DNA of 64,000 bases from Notamacropus eugenii (Eukaryota; Chordata; Mammalia; Diprotodontia; Macropodidae): positions 548,566,205 to 548,630,204 of the forward strand of contig NC_092872.1 in assembly GCF_028372415.1 (NCBI RefSeq). Reading direction: 5' to 3'. The position numbers and the translations under genes were made by a program. This document shows positions 10,486 through 20,883 of this stretch, in pieces (position 1 is the first letter of the stretch; each line of letters begins with the position of its first letter). The notes beneath the pieces were generated by a model. The model searched no databases, was not told the DNA's origin, and worked only from the letters and a program-made list of their open reading frames with translations.

Positions 10486-10662
10486 GGGTTTTGTTTTGTT
10501 TTGTTTTGTTTTGTTTTGTTTTTGAAACTAGGTCTCCTTATTTCACCAAGGCCAGATGTGCTGTGGTCCCTCATGACTCCAATCCCACTACTAATTGGCA
10601 TGAGAATCCTGTTCTGTTCTGTTTCTTACCTGGGTTGGTTTGCCCCTTGCCAGGCAGCCTCA
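10486..10662 (-). pseudogene. RN7SL (pseudogene): 7SL RNA retrocopy, 5'-truncated
   Basis: A (TTTTG)n tract at about 10488-10521 is the reversed A-rich tail; then 'aggtctccttatttcacc', 'caatcccactactaattgg', 'gttctgtttcttacctgggt' and 'tggtttgccccttgcc' follow the reverse complement of the 3' half of 7SL (SRP) RNA as I remember it. The 5' half (Alu domain start) is missing. It abuts the inverted L1 segment, so it may be part of one composite insertion. Confidence 0.7.
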
Positions 10663-11080
10663 TTCAACCTCTTCCTAAAGACCTCCAGGGAAGGGAAATC
10701 TACCACTTCCTGAGGCAAACCATTCCAATGCAATTCTTCCCTGTGCTCCTGGTTCCACTGACTGAGGCCAAGTTCAATAATTGTCCATCTGGCAATCCTT
10801 AAAAAACCTGAACTCTGCTATTGTATCTCCATGAATCTCTTCTCTATTTGATTTAAATATCTCAATATTTCCATTTAAATTTAAATATTTCTGTTCTCCC
10901 AATAGATCCTCATTTGCCATGGTCTACTCAGAGCCTTTCCATGCATTGGCAAGCCTCCCTTGGATGCTTTTCAGCTTAACAAAATCTTTTCAAAACTGGG
11001 ATAATGAGAACTCTGGAACTCACCCAGCCCTCCAGGTTGGTCTGCTCATGGCAGAGTAGATCAGGACTATATCTTCTCAG

Positions 11081-11623
11081 GAGTTCTAATAAGATGTGAA
11101 TCTTTGGGAAGGGGCTGAATCAGTCAGAGTGACTAAGAATCCATGGGTGTAACTATTAACCATTAAGAATTGTACCACCCTCATTGTGCACCCTCACCTG
11201 CATTACTTCTGTGGGTAGATTAAAAGGCACATGGGGCTGCTTACCCTGGATGGATTTCTTGTTAAAGGGAAGCAGCTTTCTTTGTCAATACTTGTGAATC
11301 AAACAAAGGAATGTTCCATGTTTGGGAGCCAGTCATAGCCAGAAGTCTTAATAGAGCTGACCAGCTCCATGTTCAGTGACATAGTTAAAAATCAAGTCAA
11401 AAGTACCCATTTGGCTAAATCCAGGCAGGCACATATCCTCAATTCAGGAGAAGGGGTATGAGGGGGACAGGAGAGTAAGAGGTATATTAGATTGTCTCTA
11501 AAACTCTTTCAAATTCCAAGATTCTGTGGTGCCAGGATTCCATAGTTCTGTATCCTTTGATTCTATGGGCTGGAGGAAGCTAAATGGCAAGAAGTATCCT
11601 AACAATGGGGGAGAGACAGAAGC

Positions 11624-11630
<7 letters not shown>
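11081..11630. other. Unassigned sequence ending in an L3-type tail
   Basis: Mostly unrecognised. About 11485-11565 has sense L3/CR1-like terminal words ('ttccaagattctgtgg', 'tttgattctatgggc'). Confidence 0.4.
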
Positions 11631-11631
<1 letters not shown>

Positions 11632-11668
<37 letters not shown>

Positions 11669-11795
11669 GGGAAGGGTGGAATGGGGAGGGGAAGGGAGGA
11701 AAGAGGAGGGGAGGGGAGAGGAGGGAAGAGGAGAGCGACAGACAGGGAGACAGAGAAAGACAGAGAGAAACAGAGAGAGAGGGACAGACAGACAA
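11632..11795. repeat. Polypurine (GA)n/(GGGGA)n microsatellite
   Basis: A pure (GA) run from about 11636 followed by GGGGA- and GACAGA-type units, almost no pyrimidines on the plus strand. Overlapping open frames of 71-97 codons are translation of low complexity, not genes. Confidence 0.95.
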
Positions 11796-12441
11796 ATTAG
11801 GTTGGCATCTTGGCTATAGCACTTAACCAGTTATTGACCTTAAATCATTTAATTTCTCTGAATATCAGGGTCCTTATCTTTAAAATGAGTTAATAATATT
11901 TGCAACATCTACCTCTACAGTGTTGCTGGCAAGCAAACATTTAAAAAAAACTTTAAGTGCTTTTTTAGCTTTGTTTCCAGCACATAAGTTCCTTTCACAT
12001 AGGTGCTTGTTGAATTGAATTAACATCAATAGATCATATGTAGGTAAGCAACCTACAAGCATGAGCTCAATCTTTTCCTTAAAGCCAACATCTAAGCGTA
12101 ACAGCTTTCCTAGTTGTGGAGATCATACATTTCTATTAATATAGCCTAGGAGAGCATTTGCTTTCTTAGTTACTATGTCACATTATTGACTCCTATTCAA
12201 GATTTAATCAAATAAAATGAACAGGCCCTTTTCAGATGAACTTCTAGCCAGTGCTTATGCATTGTATTTCTTGAACCCAAATGAAAAATTAATTCCTATT
12301 CAAATTCATCTCATTAGCTTCAACCCATTGATCTCATTTGCACCTGAAATTCCTTCATTTTGACACAGTGTAGTAGCTACCATTCAGTCCCTGCTCTCAA
12401 AGGGGAGCATATATTCTAAAGGAGGAAACAACATATAAAAA
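11796..12441 (+). repeat. CORE-SINE 3' half, then unassigned/L2-like sequence
   Basis: 11815-12020 reads as sense SINE ('agcacttaaccagttattgacc', 'ccttatctttaaaatgag', 'tctacctctacagtgttgct'). 12030-12360 is unrecognised. From 12365 an antisense L2 phrase begins ('cagtccctgctctcaaagg') and is cut by the SINE at 12442. Confidence 0.5.
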
Positions 12442-12663
12442 TTTGTTCAGTCATATCTGACTTTTCATGACCCCATTTGGAGTTTTTTTGACAAAGAAAC
12501 TGGAGTGGTTTGCTATTTCCTTCTCCAGCTCATTTTATGGATGAACTGAGGCAAAAAGATTACCCGGGGTCATAGAGTTAGTAAGTGTCTGAGGCCACAT
12601 TTGAAATCAGGAAGACAAGTCTTCTTGACTTCAGGCCTGGAACTCTATCCACATAGCTGCCCC
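12442..12663 (-). mobile_element. MAR1/WALLSI-type SINE, antisense
   Basis: Text runs 'tgttcagtcatatctgac', 'catgaccccatttggag', 'gaaactggagtggtttgc', 'ggtcatagagttagtaagtg', to the head 'aactctatccacatagctgc'. Inserted in an L2 piece that resumes near 12670 ('gtaggtgtatacaagacct'). Confidence 0.82.
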
Positions 12664-12964
12664 CAAAATATGTAGGTGTATACAAGACCTAGGACATATG
12701 AAGGCAATCAGCAAAGGCTTTGAAGAGCCAAGAAAGTCTTCTATGAACTGATTCCTAGAATTTTTTTAGGGGAGAGGGTACAGGAGGACAGGACTTGTGC
12801 TTTCATTGATATAGTTCCTGTTGGGGAACTCCTCAATAAGAAAACTTCTCCACCGATGTATATTAGTATTTGCTCCAAAATGTATAGTTTTATAGGACTC
12901 TGAGAGTGGTTTGCTCAGGATCACACAGTCAGTATGTTTCAGAGCAGTTCTTGAACTCAGGTTT
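12664..12964 (-). repeat. L2 remnant and truncated antisense SINE
   Basis: 12668-12780 continues the L2 text. 12800-12860 contains the SINE 3' module 'gggaactcctcaataag'; 12890-12964 is an antisense SINE ('tgctcaggatcacacagtc', 'ttcttgaactcaggttttcc') that runs directly into the CT repeat. Confidence 0.5.
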
Positions 12965-13275
12965 TCCTCTCTCTGTCTCTATCTGTCTTTCTGTCTCTGT
13001 CTCTTTGTCTGTCTCTGTCTCTTTGTCTGTCTCTGTCTCTTTGTCTCTCTCTGTCTCTATCTCTTTCTCTCCGTCTTTCTGTTTCTGTCTCTCTTGCTGT
13101 CTCCCTGTGTCTGTCTGTCAGTCTATCTTTCTCTCTCTCGTGTTCTGTCTCTCTGTCCTCTGTCCCCTCTCCCTTCTTTCGTCTTCCCTTTTCCCTTTCC
13201 CCTGTCTCCTCAATCTCTCTGTCTCTCTCTCTCTCTGTCTCTCTCTCTCTCTCTGTCTCTCTGTCTCTCTCTCCT
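12965..13275. repeat. Polypyrimidine (CTGTCT)n microsatellite
   Basis: About 310 bp of CT/CTGT units with very few purines on the plus strand. It begins exactly where the antisense SINE ends. Open frames on both strands (up to 141 codons) are repeat translation. Confidence 0.95.
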
Positions 13276-13584
13276 TTATTAGAATATTTCTTGCCATTTA
13301 CCTTCTTCCAGACCATAGAATCAAAGAATAACAGAACTGTGGAATCCTGGTATTTGAATGAACTTTAGAGGTCATCTAATACAACTCTTACTTTCCTGTT
13401 TCCACCCCCCTCACCCTCAATTCTGTGCAGATCAATTAAGACAGTGTCACCCAGGAGAGATGTCCATTTGGGAAAGATTGGACAAATTTACAGTTGGGCT
13501 GTCCAGAGTACAATACTGAAGTATTTCATGCTGTAACTGAATTTATCACAATAACCTGCTGAAAAAGCAAAACAGTTATTATTA
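13276..13584. other. Unassigned non-coding sequence
   Basis: Begins with a short 'catagaatcaaagaataac' L3-like phrase near 13315 and an antisense SINE-like 'gaactttagaggtcatctaat'. The rest is unrecognised. Confidence 0.4.
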
Positions 13585-13750
13585 GAAAGTCACTTAACTT
13601 CTGTCTGCCTCAGTTACCTCAGCTGTAAAATGGGAATAATATTAGCATCTACCTCACAGGTTTGTTGTAAGGGTCAAATGAAGCAGTATTTGGAAAAGCA
13701 TTTAGCACGATGCCTGGCACATAGTAGGCACTTAATTAATGTTTTTTCTC
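13585..13750 (+). repeat. CORE-SINE 3' half with L2 tail
   Basis: Sense: 'gtcacttaacttctgtctgc', 'agctgtaaaatgggaat', 'ctacctcacaggtttgttg', 'gcctggcacatagtaggc'. The tRNA head is missing. Confidence 0.75.
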
Positions 13751-14015
13751 TTCCCTTTCTCCTCTTCCTATTGTCCAGATAAAGAAACTGAAGCCTAGAA
13801 AAATGAACCAAGGTCATACAACTGGTAAATGGCCAAGGTAGATCTAGAACCCAGGCCTCCTAATTAGAAATCCAGTGTTTCTTCCACCGCATTATTCCAT
13901 CATTCTACAGACTGTTTCATCTTCATATACTCAATAAAACATAACCTAGCCTCATACAGAGAGAGAGCCCTAAGGCAAGGCCTTTGAGTATGACAAATTA
14001 ATTAACATGCTAGAC
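13751..14015 (-). repeat. MIR-like antisense fragment and flank
   Basis: 'ccagataaagaaactgaagc', 'aaggtcatacaactggtaaa' and 'gaacccaggcctcctaatt' at about 13770-13900 are antisense MIR. The last 100 bp are unassigned. Confidence 0.55.
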
Positions 14016-14146
14016 CAGGGGTGGGGAACCTGTGGCCTTTAATAAAGGATTTGTTCTATAAAAGTTGGATTCAGTCAAAAGGCCACAGGAACCCAAGGAC
14101 CTAGAAGATCACACGTGGCCTTCAGGCTGCAGGTTCCTCATCCCTG
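14016..14146. mobile_element. hAT-type MITE, copy 1
   Basis: Terminal inverted repeats CAGGGGTGGGGAACCTG and its near-complement CAGGTTCCTCATCCCTG close a 131-bp palindromic element. Flanks tgctagac (14008-14015) and ctctagac (14147-14154) match at 6 of 8 positions, fitting the 8-bp target duplication of hAT transposons. No coding capacity. A second copy with the same ends and interior lies at 37962-38165. Confidence 0.8.
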
Positions 14147-14416
14147 CTCTAGACTGTGTCTGTATTCAGCCACTACTTTCTGAACTTGATTTGAATTGCT
14201 GATTTCATCTCTGCTTACCCCTCTGATACCACCTTCAACCACTGACTCTTCTCGACTTGTTCATGGAAGGTAGTAAGTTCTCTTTTTACAGTCTTCAAGC
14301 AGAGTATGGTGCTATGACATTTGTTGGATATATTCTAGAAGGAGTTCTAACTCATGACTTTGTTGGACTATGTGGCTTCTAAGATGCCTTCCCATTCTGA
14401 GATTCTGTGATTCTGC
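14147..14416 (+). repeat. SINE/LINE fragment with L3/CR1-type 3' end
   Basis: Ends in 'ttggactatgtggcttcta', 'atgccttcccattctgag' and the tandem 'attctgtgattctg', the characteristic L3/CR1 terminus. The upstream part is too diverged to classify. Confidence 0.55.
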
Positions 14417-14640
14417 CTGCCCAATTCATGGTACTGGCTGTTTGCACTAAATGGAATTTCCTACTACCTTTTGTGTGTGCGATTCCCCCAGTTGAGCACG
14501 GAAGGATCAGTCAGCACCATAGACCCAACCCAGCCATGACCCTCTCCAGACTCCAGCACAGGATCCAAACAGAGACCAACTCAACTGACTGATACTGTGC
14601 AACCGTTCCCTATCCCAATTCTTACGGCACATCTGTGTAT
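14417..14640. other. Unassigned non-coding sequence
   Basis: A 61-codon open frame (14407-14592) spans the L3 tail and has no domain features. No repeat recognised. Confidence 0.35.
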
Positions 14641-15120
14641 GCAGGTAAATAATGACAAAACATTCTGGTTCTTTTTCTTTAATTTTCTTTCATGTCTGAG
14701 AACAGCATGAAACTAATAAGATTTGAGCAGTGCCAAAATGTTGTACTGTGAAGCAGCAAAACTTCCCCCAATAAACAATTCTGTCCAACCATGTGCTCAC
14801 TGGGCTTTTACGGCTTTATTGTTGTTGTAATGATTATTAATATGACAATGAGGCTATACATGGCCTTAATTTGTTTGCATGCAATTAGTATATGCTGTCG
14901 TTAACTTGGTGATTGTGTCTTAGCCTTTGTTTAATTTGGGCATTTTGCTTTCTGCCTGCTCCATGAAAGCCTTACAGCTAGGTAACACAGGAGGGAGCTG
15001 AAATGCATATACTTAACATCTAATTTATGGAAAGCCAGCCTGGGTTTTAGAGCATGCAAATCGCAAATAATAACTTGGCTTCCTTGGCGCCTCGTTCATC
15101 CATAAAGATCACCCACTAAA
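14641..15120. promoter_or_regulatory. Candidate conserved non-coding element
   Basis: Nearly 500 bp free of repeats, rich in homeodomain/POU-like words ('atgcaattagtatatgc', 'agagcatgcaaatcgcaaat', 'taatttgtttgcatgcaatt'). ATGCAAAT is a perfect octamer motif. The texture differs sharply from flanking decayed repeats. A role as a distal enhancer is inference. Confidence 0.4.
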
Positions 15121-15446
15121 GGAAATGTGTCATTTGTTACTGAATGGAGTTGAGTTTATTCTAGAAAGAGGAATCCAGCTGTGTTTGTGATCTGTTATAC
15201 TGCAAGGTCAACTGTAGGGGAAGGAATGCTGGGATTGGAACCAGGAGACCTGGCATAGATCCCACCCTTGCTAGCTTGTGGTGACCTTGGGCAAGTCATT
15301 TCACCATTTGAAGAATGTTTTCCCAACTCAAAACTGGAAATAGTTGTCCTTGAACTATCTAATTTACAGAACTATTGGAAAGATGAGATGATTCTTCCTA
15401 GGAAAGGTTCCCCTCTGCAAAGGGAGGGGCTGGATAACCATCATAA
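15121..15446 (+). repeat. SINE fragment in unassigned sequence
   Basis: About 15218-15310 is a sense SINE ('attggaaccaggagacctgg', 'gaccttgggcaagtcattt') whose RTE or L2 tail is lost. The rest is unrecognised. Confidence 0.5.
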
Positions 15447-15503
15447 CAGTGGTTCTCAAACATTTTGAGAAGAGGGACCCTTTCCTAATATTAAAAAGTG
15501 TCA

Positions 15504-15541
<38 letters not shown>

Positions 15542-16288
15542 TATAGATCTACTGTCAATATTCACTGATTATATAGTATACAATGATACAAAGTTTCTGT
15601 GAATATCAATCAATAGATAAAAATCCCTTAAGCATCTACTATATGTCAGGCACTATGTTAAGTATTTATAAGTCTCAAAATATTATATTATTATTACTGT
15701 TGTTTTGAATTCAATAATGCTTTAAATGATATGTATTTTATTAATTATAATAGTATCTACTTATATTTGAAAAATAATCATACATGCATGGTACTTCCTC
15801 TAGGTTACTTCCCTAATTTGGGTCTCCCAGGTTTACATCCTGGGGAGGGGGAGGGTTACTACTCCCAATTTCAAAAGAAATATTTGGGTCCAAAATTCGA
15901 AAACTAGAGCTTATGAGCCCCCATCAGTGAGCTCACCTATAACAGTCAGCCAGCAGATGTTATTTGACTTCAAGTTTAAATCTTTTTACTGTGATAATAT
16001 TTGTAAAGCACTTTGAAAACATTAAAGCACTATACAGATGATAGTTACTACCACTACTACTACAAATACTATCGCTACTACCACTACTACTACTACTACG
16101 ATGACATAGAATAGTACGTACAAAGTATGCTTATTGCCCTCACTCCATAAATTTGGAGTACACGCTCATTCACAAATATTCACAGTATCTGTGGGAAGAG
16201 TGGGAAAAAATTATCTCAAATGAGAATATTTGGAACCATTTTTGCTTAATTTACCCACTATATTTTCTTCACAATGAACTAGAAAACA
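15447..16288. repeat. Possible hAT 5' end, CA repeat, L2 tail and CTA repeat
   Basis: 'cagtggttctcaaacatttt' at 15447 is a hAT-type terminus; its other end is not visible. An antisense L2 tail follows the CA repeat at about 15608-15670 ('cttaagcatctactatatg', 'gtcaggcactatgtt'). A SINE 3' half lies at about 15985-16045, then an imperfect (ACT)n at 16045-16100. The remainder is AT-rich and unassigned. Confidence 0.45.
15505..15539. repeat. (CA)n microsatellite
   Basis: About 17 uninterrupted CA units. Confidence 0.97.
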
Positions 16289-16289
16289 C

Positions 16290-17010
16290 AGTGATGGAAT
16301 CCTAATAAAGCTGCCCCCACTCCCAATATTCTAACTTCCTTATAGGCCCCACTGAACATCAGGTCCCTTATTCCTACCTAGACACTCACCCCTCCACACT
16401 CAATAAGCTAATTTCTTCCTATATGCCTCACTGCTCATGAGAACAGGTGTGTTCATGAACTCATATTTCTCACAGAACAGCAGGTGTGTCCATGCACTCA
16501 ACCATAACCACATCCATCTAGTCTCAGACAGGACCACAATATTCAGTCAATCAGAAAGCAGCACTACCAGGATGCGTGAGCAAGATGCGGACCCCAAAAC
16601 AATAGAATGAACTTTCCTTAAGTGAGCACCTGTACAATTATAGCAAAAGCTGTCCTTTAGGTGAACTTATGACATAGAGAGGCTTATTATAATATCATTA
16701 TCATACATACATACCCCCAATGGGATTTTCTGTATGCATCGTGGGTAATTGCATGTGCAGTTTCACTGAGGCTAGGACCCCTTCCCTATTATCTAATCCC
16801 TCAACAAAACCTTTCTATCTTTTCAATATTTATAATTTGTGTTATGAAATTGCATCTTTACCCTATAAAAATCCACCTTGCTTTCTCTGAGGTTGCTATA
16901 TCCTCATGGAACTTAGTTACTTCATGAGAAGTGACAATTTCAGTAAATGCCTATAGTTGGATTAGAGGTGGTCTGACTCTGAATTCTTTAAGATAGTTCC
17001 ACCACAACAC
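16290..17010 (+). mobile_element. LTR-like retrovirus fossil (probable solo LTR)
   Basis: About 720 bp unlike the surrounding LINE/SINE text. It has a TATA-like box (CCCTATAAAAATCCACC near 16860) followed about 70 bp later by an AGTAAATGCC poly(A)-type word and a short 3' part ending in a CA-rich 'ccaccacaacac', the order of U3, R and U5. No second LTR or internal viral region is seen. Ends are approximate; the family is not named. Old, by its divergence. Confidence 0.45.
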
Positions 17011-19170
17011 ATCATGAAACCACAACACATATCACTTCAAATTCTGGGAAAGCCAAGAAAAAGTCACCATGAGTGACTTTTCCAGCCCGGGGAAGTATAG
17101 GAAAACCAAGAGAGTGGACTGTAGCCCCTGGGACTGACCAGGAGAATATGGAACAGTAGTTGAAAGCATTCCAGGACCCAGGGACAAAAAGAGGGCTAAG
17201 ATAATGCATCAGGTCAGAAAATACCAGGGAAAAAAGAGCTTGCAGGATATCCCTGAGCTAGTGCCAAGGGCAGAAAAAGGTGCCATGTGGTAGCTCTGCC
17301 ACCCATTATTCAGTTCTAGATTACAGATTCAGGAAGGAAAGAAGTGATCATGAACATGGATCCTAGCTGGAGACTGAGCAAGTAACAAGTTTCAGAAACA
17401 TAGTTGTGTAGCTCTGATCCCAGGAACTTAGTCTAGCATATAAGCCTGCAATGGAATGACCAGGACAGGAGTCCCAAATCAAAGGGGAGCTGACAGTTTA
17501 ATTGGTCTGAACCTACAGAAACTCCCAGACTAAGTGACTAAGTCCAGCAGCAATCTACTGAATCTCTTAACCACAAACAAGCCAACAGACCCAAATTGGA
17601 TCAGAAACTTGATAAGCTCATACAAGAAAGATGGTGAACAGACCCTCTGGATGACACTGCTGGAAGAACAGGTAAAAAACAAGAGAATCAATGAAAAAAT
17701 GGGAAGTGAAAGAGCCTAGAAGTATCTGAAATCAAACTAATACTATAAAGTCATAATTTTCAAAACAATTTGGTACTGGGTAAGAAATGGAGAGGCCAAT
17801 GAGTGGGATAGATTTATCTCACAAAATACAGAAATCAGCACAGTTACCTAGTATTTGATAAACCCAAGATCCCAGCTATTGGAGCCAAGAGGAAGGTATT
17901 TACAAGAACTATTGGGAAAACTGGAAAACAGGCTGGCAGAACTAGGTGTAGACCAATAGATCACACTGTATACCAAGATAAACTCCAAATAGATACATGA
18001 CTTAGATATAAAATTACCTGTCAGATCTGTGGGTAGAGAAATAGTTCATAACCAAACAAGAAAAAGAGGGTAAGAAGTAAAATGGACAATTCTGATTACA
18101 CAAAATAGTAACAGTTTTGCACAAACAAAATCAATGCAACTAAAATTATGAGAAGCAAGAAATTGGGGTGAGAGAAGGAAATCTTTGCAACAAGTTTCTC
18201 TAATAAAGAAAGAACTCATTTCTAAGATATATTGGACACTGAATAAAATTTATAAAAAGAAGATTCATTCCCCAATTGATAAATGGCCAAAGGATAGGAA
18301 TAGACAGTTTTCATGGCTATCAATAGCCATGTGAAGAAATGTTCAAAATCAATAATAGAGAAATCAAATTAAAACAACTCTGAAGAACTATCTCATACCC
18401 ATCAGATTGACTAAATTGACCCCTTCCCCACAAAATAAAAGGAAAATAAAAAGTGCTAGAAGGGTTATAAGAAAATAGGTTCTTAAATGCACTATTGGTG
18501 GACCTATAAAATAGGCTAACCATTCTGGAGAGCAATTTGGAGATATGCCCAAAAGCCAATTAAACATGACCTTTGACCCTGTGGTACTGATATTATGCAC
18601 ATACCCCCAAAGAAATCAAAGAAAGAGGAAAAGGATGCATGCGTACATAAATATTTATATCAACTCTTTTGTGGTAGTAAAGAAATGGAAACTTAAGGGA
18701 TGTCTAGCAATGGTAAATGAATGTGATGGAAAGCTGTTATGCTGCAAAAAATAATGAAGAAGATGTTTTCCAAAAAGCAAACAAACAACCTGGGAAGACT
18801 TGTATAAACTGATGCAGGATGAAGTGAGCAAAACCAGGAGAATAATTTATATAATAACAGCAATATTGTAGGAACAATCAACTCTAAAATACATAGGAAC
18901 TCTGATCAACATAATGAGCAACCACAAATCCAAAGGACTCATGATGAAACATGCCATCCACCTCCCAAGAGAAAAGTGGTGAGCTCAGAAAGCAGAATAT
19001 AGCATATTTTCTTTTCCTTCTTTCTAGTTTTTAACATAGTTAATGCAGAAATTTGTTTTGCATGATTATACATATTTGTAAAGGGCTCTGTTTTTCTTGC
19101 CTTCTCAATGGGTAAGGGAGGAGGAAGAGAACCGAAAATAATTGAAAATAAAATTGAATAAAAATGTAGA
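17011..19170 (+). mobile_element. Internally deleted L1 LINE
   Basis: 17030-17715 reads like the marsupial L1 5'UTR/ORF1 start ('gagctagtgccaagggcag', 'gagactgagcaagtaacaag', 'aacttgataagctcatacaag'). At about 17725 the text jumps to late ORF2 ('aaaacaatttggtactgg', 'caaccattctggagagcaat' equivalents, 'ggatgtctagcaatgg') and continues through the 3'UTR to the A-rich end near 19165. ORF1 remainder and most of ORF2 (EN, RT) are missing. Frames are broken, so it is dead. Confidence 0.7.
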
Positions 19171-19960
19171 ATGCAGTTTTCTTGATTCCCAATTAAGTTT
19201 TTTTTTTTTTTACTAACCAAACAGTAACCTTATTTATATTTTTTGTCTTCAATATTACCTAATAGCTTCATCTATAGATTTATAGTTTAATGTAATAGGA
19301 GTCTGGAAGGATTTCAGTTTGAATTCCATCTTTTGCACTTACTAGATGAGTAACCATGGGAAATTTTACTTAATTGGATTGATAGATCATATAACCACAG
19401 ATTTAGAATTGGATGGGGCCTCAGATGCCATTGAACCCAATCTCTTTACTTCTGCTTAAGCATAGAGAGATTAAACCGCTTGGCTGTGGTCACACAGCTA
19501 GGAATTAGAATTCAAATTCTAGGATTAGAACTCAAGTCTGCCCGACTCCAAGTGCCCTCTTCCCACACACCACCTCAGCCACCATATTGTCTTTGAAAAG
19601 AAATCATAGATTTAGAGCTAGAAAGTCATTGAGTCCATTTCCTCCCATTTTATGAATCAGGAAACTGAGGCCCATGGAGGTTAAGTGACTTGACCAGGGT
19701 CATGAAGTTACTAAATATCTAAGGTAAGACTAAAACCCAAGTCTTTCTGACTCAAGATCCAGCACTCTATTCACTATGCCATGCTGCTTTCTGTTCCACT
19801 ACACTTGCCTTCTCTGAGCGGCAGGTTTCTCATATGTAAAATGGAGATAATACTACCTGTAGTACCTGCCTTATAATGTGGATATGGGGACTAAATGAAG
19901 GAGAGTATGTATAAAATACTATGTAAATGGGTGTAGATGATCAATAAGCATTTGGTAATT
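19171..19960. repeat. Series of MIR/CORE-SINE fragments
   Basis: A T-run at 19199-19212, a sense SINE core near 19300-19380, antisense MIR at about 19395-19565 ('tggtcacacagctaggaat'), another antisense MIR at about 19600-19800 ('gaaactgaggcccatgg', 'gacttgaccagggtcatg'), then a sense MIR tail at 19805-19945 ('aaatggagataatactacc'). Confidence 0.65.
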
Positions 19961-20480
19961 GATTGAATGAATAAAAAAGACATCACCAATATTGGAGAAA
20001 CTATAGAAAAACAAGCTTGCTAGTATATTGTTCATGGAGCTATTGATTAGTCTAACCTTTCTATTAAAAATTGGAATTATGCAAAGAAAGTGACTAATAT
20101 GTCTAACATCCCTTGACACAGAGATCCCAGTGCACCCCAAAAAGTTCAAAGACAGAACCGTGCTAAAGATGTAAAGATTTTAATATTAAAAGCAGCCATT
20201 TGAGGGGTAGAGAAGTTGGGGGTGGGGGAAACAATCAACCGCAAATAAAGTGAGCACCATTCAACCAGGGAATAGCTAAATACATTGTGAAACATTATTG
20301 CAACACAAGACACAGTGAATATGAAAAACTAAAAGACACATGAAGACTTAGAAAAACTGATGTGAAGCAAAATAAGCAGAACCAGGAAAACAAATGACCA
20401 CAATGGAAATGGAAACAAAAGTAAGCAAAACAAAGACACAAAAAAAATTTTAACCCCACATAATTAGAAAAACCAAGGTT
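19961..20480 (+). repeat. Old L1 3' fragments
   Basis: 19975-20110 ('tggagaaactatagaaaaac', 'ttgttcatggagctattga') and 20240-20440 ('caaccagggaatagctaaat', 'aataagcagaaccagg') are degenerate sense L1 ORF2-end text. No open frame survives. Confidence 0.5.
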
Positions 20481-20694
20481 ATCTCCAAACAAGAGATGAA
20501 ATAATGTACCTCATTCCCTTCTTTCCACAGGTTTGGAACTATGGGTGTGGAACACTGAATATGCTACAGGTTCAACTGATGTGCTGGTTAGCTTTACTTT
20601 CTCTTTCTTTTCTATTTTTTGCTATCATATGGCTCAGTCGAGATGGAAGTAAGTATATATTCAGCAATGAATATGACATTTTAAGGGGTACTGT
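20481..20694. other. Unassigned short stretch
   Basis: Carries a 72-codon open frame (20504-20722) with a hydrophobic middle, overlapping the next SINE. No splice-like or domain support; judged chance. Confidence 0.3.
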
Positions 20695-20883
20695 TCATAG
20701 AAAGTCTAGTCTGGAGTCCTGAGTTCAGATTTGGCCTCAGACACTTATTAACTGTGAGACCCTGGGTAAGTCACTTAACCCTGTTTGCCTCAGTTCTTTA
20801 TCTGTAAAATGACCTGGAGAAGGAAATGGGATCCATATGGGGTCACAAAGAGTCAGACATAACTGAAATGACTAAACGACAAT
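20695..20883 (+). mobile_element. MAR1-type SINE, head truncated
   Basis: 'ctgagttcagatttggcctc', 'gtaagtcacttaaccctgtt', 'gacctggagaaggaaatggg' and the RTE tail 'gtcacaaagagtcagacata'. Confidence 0.8.

Larger units (their letters stand above)
9648..11080 (-). mobile_element. L3/CR1 LINE 3' region, split by an L1/7SL composite
   Basis: Antisense CR1/L3 text: 'gtcacagaatcacaaaattt', 'aagggactacagaagtcat', 'acaagtggtcatccagcc' on the left; then, past the insertion, 'aagacctccagggaaggg', 'cacttcctgaggcaaacc', 'attccaatgcaattcttcc', 'ctccaggttggtctgctcat' on the right to about 11075. The break coincides with 'catccagcct' (about 9755) and 'cattcaacct' (10661-10670), a likely target duplication. 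Confidence 0.75.

Noticed and set aside
12906-13331. 141-codon open frame and its partners on both strands
   Set aside because: It is translation of a CT/CTGT microsatellite (Ser/Leu/Cys/Val runs). The same applies to frames over the tracts at 11.6, 33.0, 35.7, 37.0, 40.3 and 45.0 kb.
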